Source of the DNA: Sphingobacteriia bacterium
GTDB lineage: Bacteria > Bacteroidota > Bacteroidia > Bacteroidales > UBA7960
DNA length: 39,466 nucleotides
Direction: 5' to 3'
NCBI GenBank assembly: GCA_011390785.1
Contig: JAABRR010000038.1
Coordinates: 1 to 39,466, forward strand
In this document: positions 16,286-25,383 of the stretch, piece by piece
Numbering within the stretch: position 1 is the stretch's first letter
Layout of the letters: every line of letters begins with the position of its first letter
Notes under the pieces: generated by a model
What the model saw: the letters and a program-made list of their open reading frames with translations, nothing else
Database searches by the model: none
What the model was told of the DNA's origin: nothing
Made by a program: the position numbers and the translations under genes

Positions 16286-17269
16286 ATGGAACTTATGGAT
16301 GAAATAAAAAGAATTGCTGTAATAACTTCCGGAGGAGATGCCCCCGGAATGAATGCCGCTATACGATCTGTTGTAAGATCAGGTATTAACAACGGATTAG
16401 AAGTTTTTGGTTTTATGCGCGGATACGACGGCCTTATAAACAATGATTTCAAGAAACTGGAATCGCACGATGTAAGCCATATCATTCAAACCGGAGGTAC
16501 TATCCTGAAAACAGCGCGTAGTAAAGAATTCAGAACCAAAGAAGGCCGTAAAAAGGCTTATGCCAACCTGAAAGCCAGCAAAATAGAAGGCCTTATCGTA
16601 ATAGGAGGTGATGGCTCTTTTGCAGGTGCTACACTATTATCAAAAGAGCATAATTTTCCGGTAATTGGTATCCCGGGTACCATTGATAATGATCTTTACG
16701 GAACTGATTATACAATAGGGTATGATACTGCTCTTAATACTGTAGTACAAGCTGTTGATAAGATCCGCGATACTTCCAGCTCTCATAATCGTATCTTTTT
16801 TGTTGAAGTAATGGGCCGTGAAGCAGGGTTTATAGCACTAAGAAGTGGTATTGCCACAGGTGCCGAAGCTATTCTTTTACCTGAAGTAAGCGGACAGCTG
16901 GAAAAACTCAAAAATCTGGTATCACAACGAGGCAACCAAAAAAAATCGAGCCTTATTATCGTTGCAGAAGGTGAACGCGAAGGAAATATTTTTGATATAG
17001 TTAAAGGTTTACATGCCGACTTTCCCAAACTGGATATGCGTGTATCTATTCTTGGCCATATTCAAAGAGGAGGTAGTCCGTCAGCTTATGACAGGGTTAC
17101 AGCCAGCAGGCTGGGAGTAGCAGCCGTTGATGCATTGCTCAACGATCAACGAAGCATTATGGTGGGTATCAGAAACAATGACATTGTTCATGTTCCGCTT
17201 AAAAAAACAGTTAAACTTAATAAAAGTATCAACAGAGACCTCCTAGAAATAGTTGATGTTTTGGTATAA
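16286..17269 (+). CDS. pfkA: ATP-dependent 6-phosphofructokinase
   Basis: PfkA phosphorylates fructose-6-phosphate, the committing step of glycolysis, in the cytosol. The 327-residue protein has the nucleotide motif SGGDAPGMNAAIR (15-27), GGDGS (107-111), PGTIDND (130-136) and MGREAG (176-181). Gly at position 110 rather than Asp points to ATP rather than pyrophosphate as donor. Two in-frame ATGs (16286 and 16295) are possible; the second would shorten the protein by three residues. The gene follows pheS by 57 bp and is followed by a 325-bp gap. Presence of this enzyme next to a GAPOR-like oxidoreductase in the same window suggests a ferredoxin-linked lower glycolysis, which is inference. Confidence 0.96.
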   Translation: MELMDEIKRIAVITSGGDAPGMNAAIRSVVRSGINNGLEVFGFMRGYDGLINNDFKKLESHDVSHIIQTGGTILKTARSKEFRTKEGRKKAYANLKASKIEGLIVIGGDGSFAGATLLSKEHNFPVIGIPGTIDNDLYGTDYTIGYDTALNTVVQAVDKIRDTSSSHNRIFFVEVMGREAGFIALRSGIATGAEAILLPEVSGQLEKLKNLVSQRGNQKKSSLIIVAEGEREGNIFDIVKGLHADFPKLDMRVSILGHIQRGGSPSAYDRVTASRLGVAAVDALLNDQRSIMVGIRNNDIVHVPLKKTVKLNKSINRDLLEIVDVLV

Positions 17270-17325
17270 ATAGTACTATCAAGAAAACGCCAATTGCTGC
17301 GTTATGCTTTTCTTCAAAACAGTCA

Positions 17326-17343
17326 TCCCGATTTTAATCGGGA
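17326..17343. repeat. Palindrome TCCCGATT-TT-AATCGGGA
   Basis: A perfect 8-bp inverted repeat with a two-base centre lies 57 bp after pfkA. With its flanking CA it closely matches the replacement anticodon arm of the defective tRNA-Val copy (CATCCCGAT...TAATCGGGA, complement of 11902-11921). No T-run follows, so it is not an obvious terminator. It may be a dispersed REP-like element. Confidence 0.5.
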
Positions 17344-17499
17344 CTCTTGGGTTTTCAGCCACCGCAGGCCTTGCACTTGTCGATTACTTATCAAGCACAC
17401 AGAAAAAATTTAAGTTTTCTCGCTGATACTAAATAGGGGGTAAATTTCTTCTTAGGTTTCCATCATGTTAAAACTTTGTTGACAATTTCTGTAAATTAA

Positions 17500-17532
17500 T
17501 TGTTAAACTAAAGTTTCAATGCTTTACTTTTG
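17500..17532 (+). promoter_or_regulatory. Promoter of carAB
   Basis: TTG at 17500-17502 and TACTTTTG at 17525-17532 are 22 bp apart, slightly wider than the usual 19-21. The start would fall near 17538, leaving a leader of about 55 bp before carA. Confidence 0.5.
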
Positions 17533-17594
17533 TACTCCGGTTAGAAAAAAGGAATACTCACAGAAAAGCCGATGCTTTTCACAATTTAATAATA

Positions 17595-18725
17595 ATGACC
17601 GGAACTCCATTTGCTTCGCCTGCAGCACATTCCCCCGAAGATTTTGACGCGCGTATTACCCTGAAAGATGGTACATCCCATTATGGTTATTCTTTCGGAT
17701 TCCGAAAAGCCATAGCAGGAGAGGTCGTCTTCAATACAGCCATGTCAGGATACCCTGAAAGTCTTACTGATCCTTCTTACCAGGGGCAGATACTTGTGTT
17801 AACCTATCCACTTATTGGTAACTATGGTGTGCCACCCATGGTAAGAGAAAACGGACTGCTTAAATACTACGAAGCAGAGAAAATCCATATTTCAGGCCTG
17901 ATCATTTCCGAATATTCTTTTGAATCAAGTCATTGGAATGCCTGGAATAAATTGTCGAACTGGCTGATAGAAAATCAAATACCTGCCATTGGAGGTGTTG
18001 ATTCCCGGGCCATAACCAAGATGCTTCGCGAAAAAGGCAGCATGCAGGGGGTTATAGAATTTCCCGGGCAGAAAATTGATTTTGCCGACCCTAATACCCA
18101 GAATCTTGTTGCCCAGGTAAGTACCCGCGAAGTGATCACCTACGGAAACGGAAAGCATAAAATCATACTGGTTGATTGTGGTGTAAAGTATAATATCATT
18201 CGCAAATTGCTCGAAAGAGATACGACTGTTATCAGGGTACCCTGGGATTATGATTACAGCAAGATAGAGTATGATGGTCTGTTTATTTCCAACGGACCGG
18301 GCGACCCTAAGCAGTGCACCACAACCATTGAAAACATTTCGAAATCGATGCAAGATGAACGGCCCATTTTTGGAATTTGTTTAGGCAATCAGCTAATGGG
18401 TCTCGCAGCAGGAGGCGATACTTATAAACTAAAATATGGACACAGAAGTCACAATCAACCTGTGCTGCTGAAGGGAACCAACAGGTGCTTTATCACTTCA
18501 CAGAATCATGGTTATGCAACGCTTTCCGAATCATTAAACGACCAGTGGGAAGAGCTGTTTGTCAACATCAACGACAATACAAACGAAGGCATTAAACACA
18601 AATCAAAGCCATTCTTCTCAACCCAGTTCCACCCCGAAGCTTCAAGCGGGCCTACCGATACAGATTTCCTTTTTGATGAGTTTATCGATATGATTGAAGG
18701 TAAAAAGCAAAGCTTCAAATCTTAA
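17595..18725 (+). CDS. carA: Carbamoyl-phosphate synthase small subunit
   Basis: CarA hydrolyses glutamine and channels ammonia to CarB for carbamoyl phosphate, the precursor of pyrimidines and arginine. The 376-residue protein has the N-terminal CPSase domain (about 15-150, with GEVVFNTAMSGYPESLTDPS) and a class I glutamine amidotransferase domain. The catalytic Cys262 is in FGICLGNQ, and His346 and Glu348 are in QFHPEAS; ISNGPGDP marks the fold at 231-238. The N-terminus is about 15 residues longer than the conserved region needs, but the ATG at 17595 is the first in frame after the promoter. carB begins 55 bp downstream. Confidence 0.97.
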   Translation: MTGTPFASPAAHSPEDFDARITLKDGTSHYGYSFGFRKAIAGEVVFNTAMSGYPESLTDPSYQGQILVLTYPLIGNYGVPPMVRENGLLKYYEAEKIHISGLIISEYSFESSHWNAWNKLSNWLIENQIPAIGGVDSRAITKMLREKGSMQGVIEFPGQKIDFADPNTQNLVAQVSTREVITYGNGKHKIILVDCGVKYNIIRKLLERDTTVIRVPWDYDYSKIEYDGLFISNGPGDPKQCTTTIENISKSMQDERPIFGICLGNQLMGLAAGGDTYKLKYGHRSHNQPVLLKGTNRCFITSQNHGYATLSESLNDQWEELFVNINDNTNEGIKHKSKPFFSTQFHPEASSGPTDTDFLFDEFIDMIEGKKQSFKS

Positions 18726-18780
18726 ATCAGTTGCCAAAAATCATTGTCGTTGAATCTTTAATCTTTCAATCAAAAAAAAT

Positions 18781-21700
18781 ATGACATCCCAAATAAAAAA
18801 AGTTGTAGTAATTGGTTCCGGAGCATTAAAAATTGGCGAAGCCGGAGAATTTGACTATTCCGGCTCACAGGCCCTTAAAGCTCTGCGAGAAGAAGGCATC
18901 AAAACCATATTAATAAACCCCAATATTGCCACTGTACAAACATCAGAAGGCATTGCCGATAAGATTTATTATTTGCCGGTAACTGCTTTTTTTGTTGAAA
19001 AGGTAATCAAAAAGGAAAAACCCCAGGGCATTTTACTGGCTTTTGGCGGTCAAACAGCTCTCAACTGCGGGGTGGAATTGCACAAAAACGGTACCCTGAA
19101 AAAATACAATGTACAGGTATTAGGTACGCCCGTAGAAGCCATAATGAATACCGAAGACCGCGAATTATTCGTGCAGAAGCTTGATGAAATTGATGTGTTA
19201 ACCATTAAAAGTGAAGCAGTTACAACCGTTGCAGATGCTCAAAAGGCTGCCAACCGACTCGGATACCCGGTTATTGTTCGCGCAGGATACACGCTTGGCG
19301 GCCAGGGTAGTGGATTTTGCAATAACGACGAAGAACTAGACCAACTGGCGCATAAAGCGCTCAACCATGCTCCACAAATTTTGGTTGAGAAGTCGCTTAA
19401 AGGATGGAAAGAAGTGGAATATGAAGTAGTTCGCGACCGATATAACAACTGTATTACAGTGTGTAATATGGAAAACTTTGATCCGCTGGGTATCCATACC
19501 GGCGAAAGCATTGTGATTGCCCCATCACAAACACTCACCAATACCGAATACCATAAACTGCGTGAAATTGCGATAAAAATTGTTCGCCACATCGGCATTG
19601 TGGGCGAGTGCAATGTGCAGTATGCTCTCGATCCCTACTCAGAAGATTACAGGGTAATTGAAGTTAATGCCCGCCTTTCGCGTTCAAGTGCTTTGGCTTC
19701 CAAAGCCACAGGATATCCACTGGCATTTGTCGCTGCCAAGCTCGGTTTGGGTTATGGATTACATGAACTAAAAAATGCTGTTACCAAAACGACCCCAGCA
19801 TTTTTTGAACCTGCGCTGGATTATGTGGTTTGTAAAATCCCACGTTGGGATCTGGGTAAATTCAAAGGTGTTTCAAAAGAGATTGGCAGTAGCATGAAAA
19901 GCGTAGGTGAAGTAATGGCCATCGGTAGAAATTTTGAAGAAGCCATTCAAAAAGGGCTACGAATGATTGGGCAGGGCATGCACGGATTCGTTGAAAACAA
20001 AGATCTTGAAATCAGCGACAGGGCTGAAATCATGAAAGAGCTCAATACACCCACCGATACCCGTATTTTCGTTATAGCCATGGCGCTCGAACATAACTTT
20101 ACCGTTGATGAGATACATGAGCTAACTAAAATCGACCGTTGGTTTCTTTACAAATTGAAGAATATTCACGATCTGAAACTGCAAATGGCACCCTATGCCC
20201 GCGTAGAAGATTTACCGGTTTCATTGTTCTATAAAGCAAAGCAATTTGGTTTCTCGGATTTCCAGATTGCCAAAAACCTTATGAAAAACGATTTGGAAGA
20301 GGTGCCTGCCTATAGTCTTACGGTGCGTGAACACCGAAAGAAGTTGGGAATTCTTCCCGTGGTGAAACAAATTGATACACTGGCTGCAGAATACCCGGCC
20401 CAAACCAACTATCTCTACCTAACCTACAATGGTACAGAGAACGATCTTATACCTGAAAAAGACGGTAAATCTACCATTGTTCTTGGTTCCGGAGCTTACC
20501 GGATAGGTAGCAGTGTGGAGTTCGACTGGTGTAGTGTTAATGCGTTGCAAACGCTTACGAAATGCGGTTTGCGTTCTATCATGATCAATTATAACCCGGA
20601 AACGGTAAGTACCGACTATGATATTTGTGACCGTCTCTATTTCGATGAACTCTCGTTTGAAAGAGTCATGGATATCATTGATTTTGAAGAACCTCGTGGT
20701 GTTATGGTTTCCATGGGCGGACAAATACCCAACAACCTGGCTATGCGACTTGATGAAGCCGGTGTTAAAATTCTCGGCACAACAGCTCAATCTATTGATA
20801 ATGCAGAAGACCGACATAAATTTTCATCCATGCTTGATGGGCTTGGTGTTGATCAACCAGCATGGAAAGAACTCACCACTGTTGAAGATATTTACCAGTT
20901 TGTAGATAAGGTGGGTTACCCTGTGTTGATACGTCCATCGTACGTTTTGTCGGGGGCAGCTATGAATGTGGTTTCCAATGCCCGTGAGCTTGAATACTTT
21001 CTGCAATTGGCTGCCAATGTATCGAAGCAATATCCGGTGGTGGTATCAGAATTTATTGAAAATGCCAAAGAGATAGAATACGATGCAGTGGCAAGCAATG
21101 GTGAAATTATAGTATTTGCCATTTCTGAGCACGTAGAGTTTGCAGGGGTGCATTCTGGGGATGCCACTATCGTATTTCCGCCACAAAAGACCTATGTGGA
21201 AACAATCAGAAGGGTAAAACGGGTAGCTACAAAAATTGCCCATAAACTGGAAATTACGGGTCCATTCAATATCCAGTTTCTGGCAAAGGACAACGATATT
21301 AAGGTGATAGAGTGTAATTTGCGGGCTTCCAGAAGTTTCCCCTTTGTTTCTAAAATACTAAAAACCAACTTTATCGATTATGCCACACGTGTAATGCTGG
21401 GCGAAAAGGTCGAAAAGCCTGGAAAATCATTGTTTGAACTCGATTATGTAGGTGTAAAGGCTTCCCAGTTTTCTTTCTCAAGACTTCAAAAAGCCGATCC
21501 TGTATTGGGTGTTGAAATGGCATCAACTGGCGAAGTGGGCTGTATTGGTGAAGACTACTACGAAGCCGTTCTTAAAGCAATGTTATCTGTAGGCTACCGT
21601 ATTCCGGAAAAAAATATTCTTCTCTCTACCGGGCCGGCTCGTTCAAAAACTGAGCTGCTAATCAGTGCCCGCATGTTGCACGAAAGAGGTTATAACCTTT

Positions 21701-22011
21701 TTGGTACCCGCGGAACGCAGGCTTTTTTGGAAAACAACAACATCCCCTGCACCATGCTCCACTGGCCCGATGAAAATGCACAACCCAACACCCTGGAGTA
21801 CATTAAATCGCGAAAAATCGACCTGGTGGTTAATATCCCCAAAAACTTATCGCAGGATGAGCTCTACAACGATTATGAGATAAGACGCAATGCCATCGAT
21901 TTCAACATACCCCTTATTACCAATGCCCGTTTGGCCAGTGCATTCATCTATGCTTTCTGTAAATTTGATGCAGATGACCTGGTCATAAAAAGCTGGGATG
22001 AATACCGGTAG
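18781..22011 (+). CDS. carB: Carbamoyl-phosphate synthase large subunit
   Basis: CarB makes carbamoyl phosphate from bicarbonate, ammonia and two ATP. The 1076-residue protein has the standard duplicated layout. The first half opens with VVVIGSGALKIGEAGEFDYS and the second with TIVLGSGAYRIGSSVEFDWC (about 560-580). Each half contains an ATP-grasp domain (VIVRAGYTLGGQGSGF in the first, VLIRPSYVLSGAAMNVV in the second). The MGS-like allosteric domain occupies about the last 130 residues (LLSTGPARSKTELLISARML onwards). The full length suggests a working enzyme. It is co-directional with carA, and no other pyrimidine or arginine genes follow. Confidence 0.98.
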   Translation: MTSQIKKVVVIGSGALKIGEAGEFDYSGSQALKALREEGIKTILINPNIATVQTSEGIADKIYYLPVTAFFVEKVIKKEKPQGILLAFGGQTALNCGVELHKNGTLKKYNVQVLGTPVEAIMNTEDRELFVQKLDEIDVLTIKSEAVTTVADAQKAANRLGYPVIVRAGYTLGGQGSGFCNNDEELDQLAHKALNHAPQILVEKSLKGWKEVEYEVVRDRYNNCITVCNMENFDPLGIHTGESIVIAPSQTLTNTEYHKLREIAIKIVRHIGIVGECNVQYALDPYSEDYRVIEVNARLSRSSALASKATGYPLAFVAAKLGLGYGLHELKNAVTKTTPAFFEPALDYVVCKIPRWDLGKFKGVSKEIGSSMKSVGEVMAIGRNFEEAIQKGLRMIGQGMHGFVENKDLEISDRAEIMKELNTPTDTRIFVIAMALEHNFTVDEIHELTKIDRWFLYKLKNIHDLKLQMAPYARVEDLPVSLFYKAKQFGFSDFQIAKNLMKNDLEEVPAYSLTVREHRKKLGILPVVKQIDTLAAEYPAQTNYLYLTYNGTENDLIPEKDGKSTIVLGSGAYRIGSSVEFDWCSVNALQTLTKCGLRSIMINYNPETVSTDYDICDRLYFDELSFERVMDIIDFEEPRGVMVSMGGQIPNNLAMRLDEAGVKILGTTAQSIDNAEDRHKFSSMLDGLGVDQPAWKELTTVEDIYQFVDKVGYPVLIRPSYVLSGAAMNVVSNARELEYFLQLAANVSKQYPVVVSEFIENAKEIEYDAVASNGEIIVFAISEHVEFAGVHSGDATIVFPPQKTYVETIRRVKRVATKIAHKLEITGPFNIQFLAKDNDIKVIECNLRASRSFPFVSKILKTNFIDYATRVMLGEKVEKPGKSLFELDYVGVKASQFSFSRLQKADPVLGVEMASTGEVGCIGEDYYEAVLKAMLSVGYRIPEKNILLSTGPARSKTELLISARMLHERGYNLFGTRGTQAFLENNNIPCTMLHWPDENAQPNTLEYIKSRKIDLVVNIPKNLSQDELYNDYEIRRNAIDFNIPLITNARLASAFIYAFCKFDADDLVIKSWDEYR

Positions 22012-22056
22012 TAAAATTGAAACCTTTGTCTCACTCTCATTTAAATAAACTCAACC

Positions 22057-22087
22057 TTGTATTGACAATAAGGGATTTGTAGTTTTG
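22057..22087 (+). promoter_or_regulatory. Promoter of the Rpn-like remnant
   Basis: TTG at 22057-22059, a 20-bp spacer and TAGTTTTG at 22080-22087 fit the Bacteroidota consensus. The start near 22094 leaves a leader of about 70 bp. Directly before the ATG, GGCAGA (22146-22151) can pair with TCTGCC (22159-22164), which would hide the ribosome-binding region. Confidence 0.6.
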
Positions 22088-22164
22088 TCATGAATGTGTG
22101 TTTTGATGAGAATACTCTTTCTTGAAAATTAATTTGTAATTTTCAGGCAGATAATTCCTCTGCC

Positions 22165-22407
22165 ATGGAGATAATCAACCCTTTATACGATATTGCCTTT
22201 AAATATCTTATGCAGGAAGAGCCCTATGCCAAAAAGGTATTGAGTGTAATTCTTGATACAGAAGTAGTAAGTGTATCCCTTAATCAGCAAGAATCTGTCC
22301 TCCAAAAGCTTCGTGATTATGCCAGACTACTCAAAGAATCAGGGGGGGCCGTTCACGATATACTGGAAAAAACGGGATTGTCTGAAAATGAGATTGGGAA
22401 AGTTTAA
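22165..22407 (+). pseudogene. Internally deleted Rpn/PDDEXK-family transposase-like gene
   Basis: The 80-residue frame starts MEIINPLYDIAFKYLMQEEP, which I recognise as the N-terminus of the Rpn/PD-(D/E)XK family 'transposase' proteins common in Bacteroidota, normally about 300 residues. After about residue 45 it jumps straight to a C-terminal type segment (LRDYARLLKESGGAVHDILE, then KTGLSENEIGKV), which looks like the helix-turn-helix-like tail of the same family. The nuclease core between them (Asp, ExK) is missing. The frame is intact over the junction, so this is either a deletion relic or a short expressed remnant; its good promoter leaves the second possible. There are no transposon ends around it. 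Confidence 0.6.
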
Positions 22408-22557
22408 GAAGGGTAATAACATTTTTTCCTGCAAAAAATATTTTTTTTCTTCATATGATCAGGGGATTTTATAATTTCGCCAGAATTATTGCCTGAATAT
22501 TTTTAGTAAGGGGCCAACCTTGCAATAAAGACCAATTTTCTGAGTTATTTTTTTGAT

Positions 22558-24045
22558 ATGAAGATTTCCTGTTTATTTGTCGTTTTATTCATTTTTATTT
22601 TTGGTTCAGCAGCATATCCACAGGATGTTGCAGCACGTTATATGAGCCTTGAAGATGTAATTTCTATTGCCCGTGAGCAATCGCCTGATGCTTTGGCTGC
22701 CCGCCATCGTTACCGTGGCAGTTACTGGCAGCACCGTTCTTACAAGGCGGGTTATTTGCCCGGGCTTAGGCTTGACGCCACTTTACCTAATTTATTCCGA
22801 AATATTTCTGCCGTTACCCTGCCCGATGGTACTGATGTTTTTGTTAGAAGAAGCCAGGCATCATCATCAGCCACACTTTCTTTAAATCAACGAATCGGGG
22901 TTACAGGTGGGCAGATTTTTATGAACACGGGTTTGGAAAGAATCGACCTGATCAGAGAAGATGGTAACAGAACATCTTACCTCTCTAATCCCCTAAATAT
23001 TGGGATTACCCAGCCTATTTTTGGCTATAATCCCTATAAATGGGAAAGAATGATTGAGCCTATCCGATTTCAGGAAGCCCGCAAAAGATATGTAGAAGAT
23101 TTGGAAACCATTTCTTTGAGAGCCAATAACTTGTTTTTTGATCTGCTTTTGGCACAGATAAACATTGAGATCAATACCTTAAATTTGAATAATAACGATA
23201 CGCTTTATCAGATTTCTCTCGGGCGTTTTTCTCTGGGCCGTATTGCGGAGAATGAATTATTACAAATGGAGTTGAATGTGCTCAATTCAGAGGCCAGATT
23301 GGAACAATCGCGTATAGATTATGAAGCTGCTTTATTTCGCTTTCGCTCCTACATGGGCATAGAGAATGTTGATGCCATTACCCTTGTTCTGCCCAATGAG
23401 AAACATCAGATGATCATTCCCTTTGAAGAAGCACTGGCACAAGCCATGAAAAACCGGTCTGATATTCTGGCTTTAGAAAGACAGCAGGTTCAGGCTGACA
23501 GTGAAGTTAGCAGGGCCCGCTCAGAGAGTAGGTTTAATGCCAATTTATTTGCTGTATATGGTTTAACCCAAACCGCTGAAAAATTTTCAGATGTTTATAT
23601 CGATCCACTCGATCAGCAACAGCTCCGCGTTGGTGTGCAGGTGCCTATTCTTGACTGGGGTGTGGCACGAGGCAAGGTAAAACTCGCCGAATCGAACCGG
23701 GAATTGATCAATACCAATGTGCAACAGTCTTTAATTGATTTTGAGCAGGAGATATTTTTACGCGTTATGGAGTTTAACATGCTCGAAAGACAACTCCTTA
23801 TTGCGTCAAAGGCTGACACTATAGCAGAAAAGCGATATGAAGTATCCAGACAGCGTTATCTAATTGGTCGAATTGATATTCTGGAATTGAATATTGCCCT
23901 GGAGGAAAAAGACCGGGCAAAACAGAGTTACCTGGCTGCATTGCGCAATTACTGGAGAGGGTATTATGAAATGCGACGTTTAACGCTTTATGATTTTAGA
24001 TCCAATCAACCTATTATTCTCAATTTTGAAGAGATTAATATGTAG
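22558..24045 (+). CDS. TolC family outer-membrane efflux protein
   Basis: The 495-residue protein has a signal peptide ending near AAYPQ (residue 22) and the duplicated outer-membrane efflux protein pattern: MSLEDVISIAREQSPDALAA at the start of repeat one, and PFEEALAQAMKNRSDILALE at the start of repeat two (about 288). Long helices rich in Gln, Arg and Glu alternate with barrel strands (NPLNIGITQPIFGYNPYKW, RVGVQVPILDWGVARGKV). It forms the trimeric outer-membrane duct for efflux or type I secretion. Unusually for the family, no periplasmic adaptor, RND pump or ABC transporter gene is next to it. The gene is single and converges with cysN after 11 bp, so partner and substrate are unknown. 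Confidence 0.9.
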   Translation: MKISCLFVVLFIFIFGSAAYPQDVAARYMSLEDVISIAREQSPDALAARHRYRGSYWQHRSYKAGYLPGLRLDATLPNLFRNISAVTLPDGTDVFVRRSQASSSATLSLNQRIGVTGGQIFMNTGLERIDLIREDGNRTSYLSNPLNIGITQPIFGYNPYKWERMIEPIRFQEARKRYVEDLETISLRANNLFFDLLLAQINIEINTLNLNNNDTLYQISLGRFSLGRIAENELLQMELNVLNSEARLEQSRIDYEAALFRFRSYMGIENVDAITLVLPNEKHQMIIPFEEALAQAMKNRSDILALERQQVQADSEVSRARSESRFNANLFAVYGLTQTAEKFSDVYIDPLDQQQLRVGVQVPILDWGVARGKVKLAESNRELINTNVQQSLIDFEQEIFLRVMEFNMLERQLLIASKADTIAEKRYEVSRQRYLIGRIDILELNIALEEKDRAKQSYLAALRNYWRGYYEMRRLTLYDFRSNQPIILNFEEINM

Positions 24046-24056
24046 GTCTCAAATAT

Positions 24057-25340
24057 TTACTCAATCATTCCCACACCTACTGTTTCATTAGTGCCTTCAT
24101 CAACAAGAACGAAACTACCTGTATTGCGATTTTTTCTGTACGCGTCGCTGAAAATGGGTTTTGTAGTTTGCAGGGTAACATGGGCAATATCATTCATTCC
24201 CACATTCTTATCCTCATAATTTTTTTCCAGGGTATTGATATCCATTTTAAAATCAATTGCCTGTATCATGCACCGTAAGGTATTGGTGGTATGCATTAGC
24301 GTGTATTTGCCCCTTTGCTGAAGCGGCATTGGGTTAAACCAGCAAACCATAGCTTTAACAATTTGCTGCTGTTCCGGCATATTGTCGCTTTTCACAATCA
24401 TATCTCCACGACTAACGTCAATGTCATCATTCAGAGAAATGGTAACAGATTGTGGTTCAAAGGCCAAATCGAGTTCTCCGTCCAGGGTGGATATACTTTT
24501 TATGGTACTTTGTAACCCTGATGGCAGCACAGTAACAAGATCTCCCTTTTTAAAAATACCGCCTTCAACCCGTCCGGCATAGCCTCTGAAATCGTGAAAT
24601 TCTTCCGATTGTGGCCTTATAACATATTGCACTGGGAAACGTGCATCAGTCATATTGTTATGATAGGTTATCGGGATGTTTTCCAGAAGATGTAATAGTG
24701 TTTCACCATTATACCATATAGTATTACCTGATTTTTTTACAACATTATCTCCATGCAAGGCACTAATTGGAACAAAATAAATATCCTGAATGTCGAATTT
24801 GGGGACAAATTCCATAAAGTGGTTTTTGATCTCATTGTAAACATCCTGACTAAAATCTACCAGGTCCATTTTGTTTATGCAAACCACAATGTGTCTTATA
24901 CGAAGTAAAGAAGCAATAAAAGAATGTCGCAGGGTTTGTTCAATAACACCGTTACGGGCGTCAACCAGAATAATTGCCAGATCGGCTGTTGAAGCACCGG
25001 TAACCATGTTTCGGGTATATTGTATATGGCCGGGAGTGTCGGCAATAATAAATTTACGTTGTGGAGTGGCAAAATACCTGTAAGCTACATCTATAGTTAT
25101 TCCCTGTTCTCTTTCTGCTCTCAGGCCATCAGTTACCAGAGCCAGATCGAGGTGTCCATCTCCTTTTCTTCTGCTGGTTTCTTCAATGGCATCTAACTGG
25201 TCCTGAAAAATGGATTTACTGTCGTAAAGTAATCTTCCAATCAGCGTGCTTTTTCCATCATCAACACTTCCAGCCGTGGTGAAGCGTAAAAGCTGCATGT
25301 TCAGGTATCCGTTTGATGATGAGCTGTTATGATTTGTCAT
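24057..25340 (-). CDS. cysN: Sulfate adenylyltransferase subunit 1 (GTPase)
   Basis: CysN is the GTPase partner of CysD; together they make adenosine 5'-phosphosulfate (APS) from sulfate and ATP. I place the start at the ATG 25338-25340 (MTNHNSSSSNG), giving 427 residues. A further-upstream ATG at 25478 would add 46 residues read within cysD and is unlikely. GTP motifs are GSVDDGKS (24-31), DTPGH (101-105) and NKMD (156-159), followed by elongation-factor-type beta domains. The protein ends without the APS kinase (CysC) domain found in longer CysNC fusions, which agrees with the APS-reductase type of CysH in the same operon. Confidence 0.95.
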   Translation of the reverse strand: MTNHNSSSSNGYLNMQLLRFTTAGSVDDGKSTLIGRLLYDSKSIFQDQLDAIEETSRRKGDGHLDLALVTDGLRAEREQGITIDVAYRYFATPQRKFIIADTPGHIQYTRNMVTGASTADLAIILVDARNGVIEQTLRHSFIASLLRIRHIVVCINKMDLVDFSQDVYNEIKNHFMEFVPKFDIQDIYFVPISALHGDNVVKKSGNTIWYNGETLLHLLENIPITYHNNMTDARFPVQYVIRPQSEEFHDFRGYAGRVEGGIFKKGDLVTVLPSGLQSTIKSISTLDGELDLAFEPQSVTISLNDDIDVSRGDMIVKSDNMPEQQQIVKAMVCWFNPMPLQQRGKYTLMHTTNTLRCMIQAIDFKMDINTLEKNYEDKNVGMNDIAHVTLQTTKPIFSDAYRKNRNTGSFVLVDEGTNETVGVGMIE

Positions 25341-25383
25341 GTTTTCGAGATATTCAGTTGTACTGGTTTGATGAGTGGATAAA

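Larger units (their letters stand above)
17270..17594. other. Intergenic region pfkA-carA
   Basis: This 325-bp gap carries a palindrome at 17326-17343 and a promoter-like pair at 17500-17532. I see no ORF with coding character and no pyrimidine attenuator (no leader peptide or T-run terminator close to carA). Confidence 0.5.

Noticed and set aside
17270-17594. Pyrimidine-responsive attenuator before carA
   Set aside because: No T-run terminator, antiterminator pair or leader peptide can be found; the palindrome at 17326 is too far away and lacks a T-run.
20618-20905. Overlapping frames inside carB
   Set aside because: They are out-of-frame or antisense shadows of a well-conserved full-length gene.
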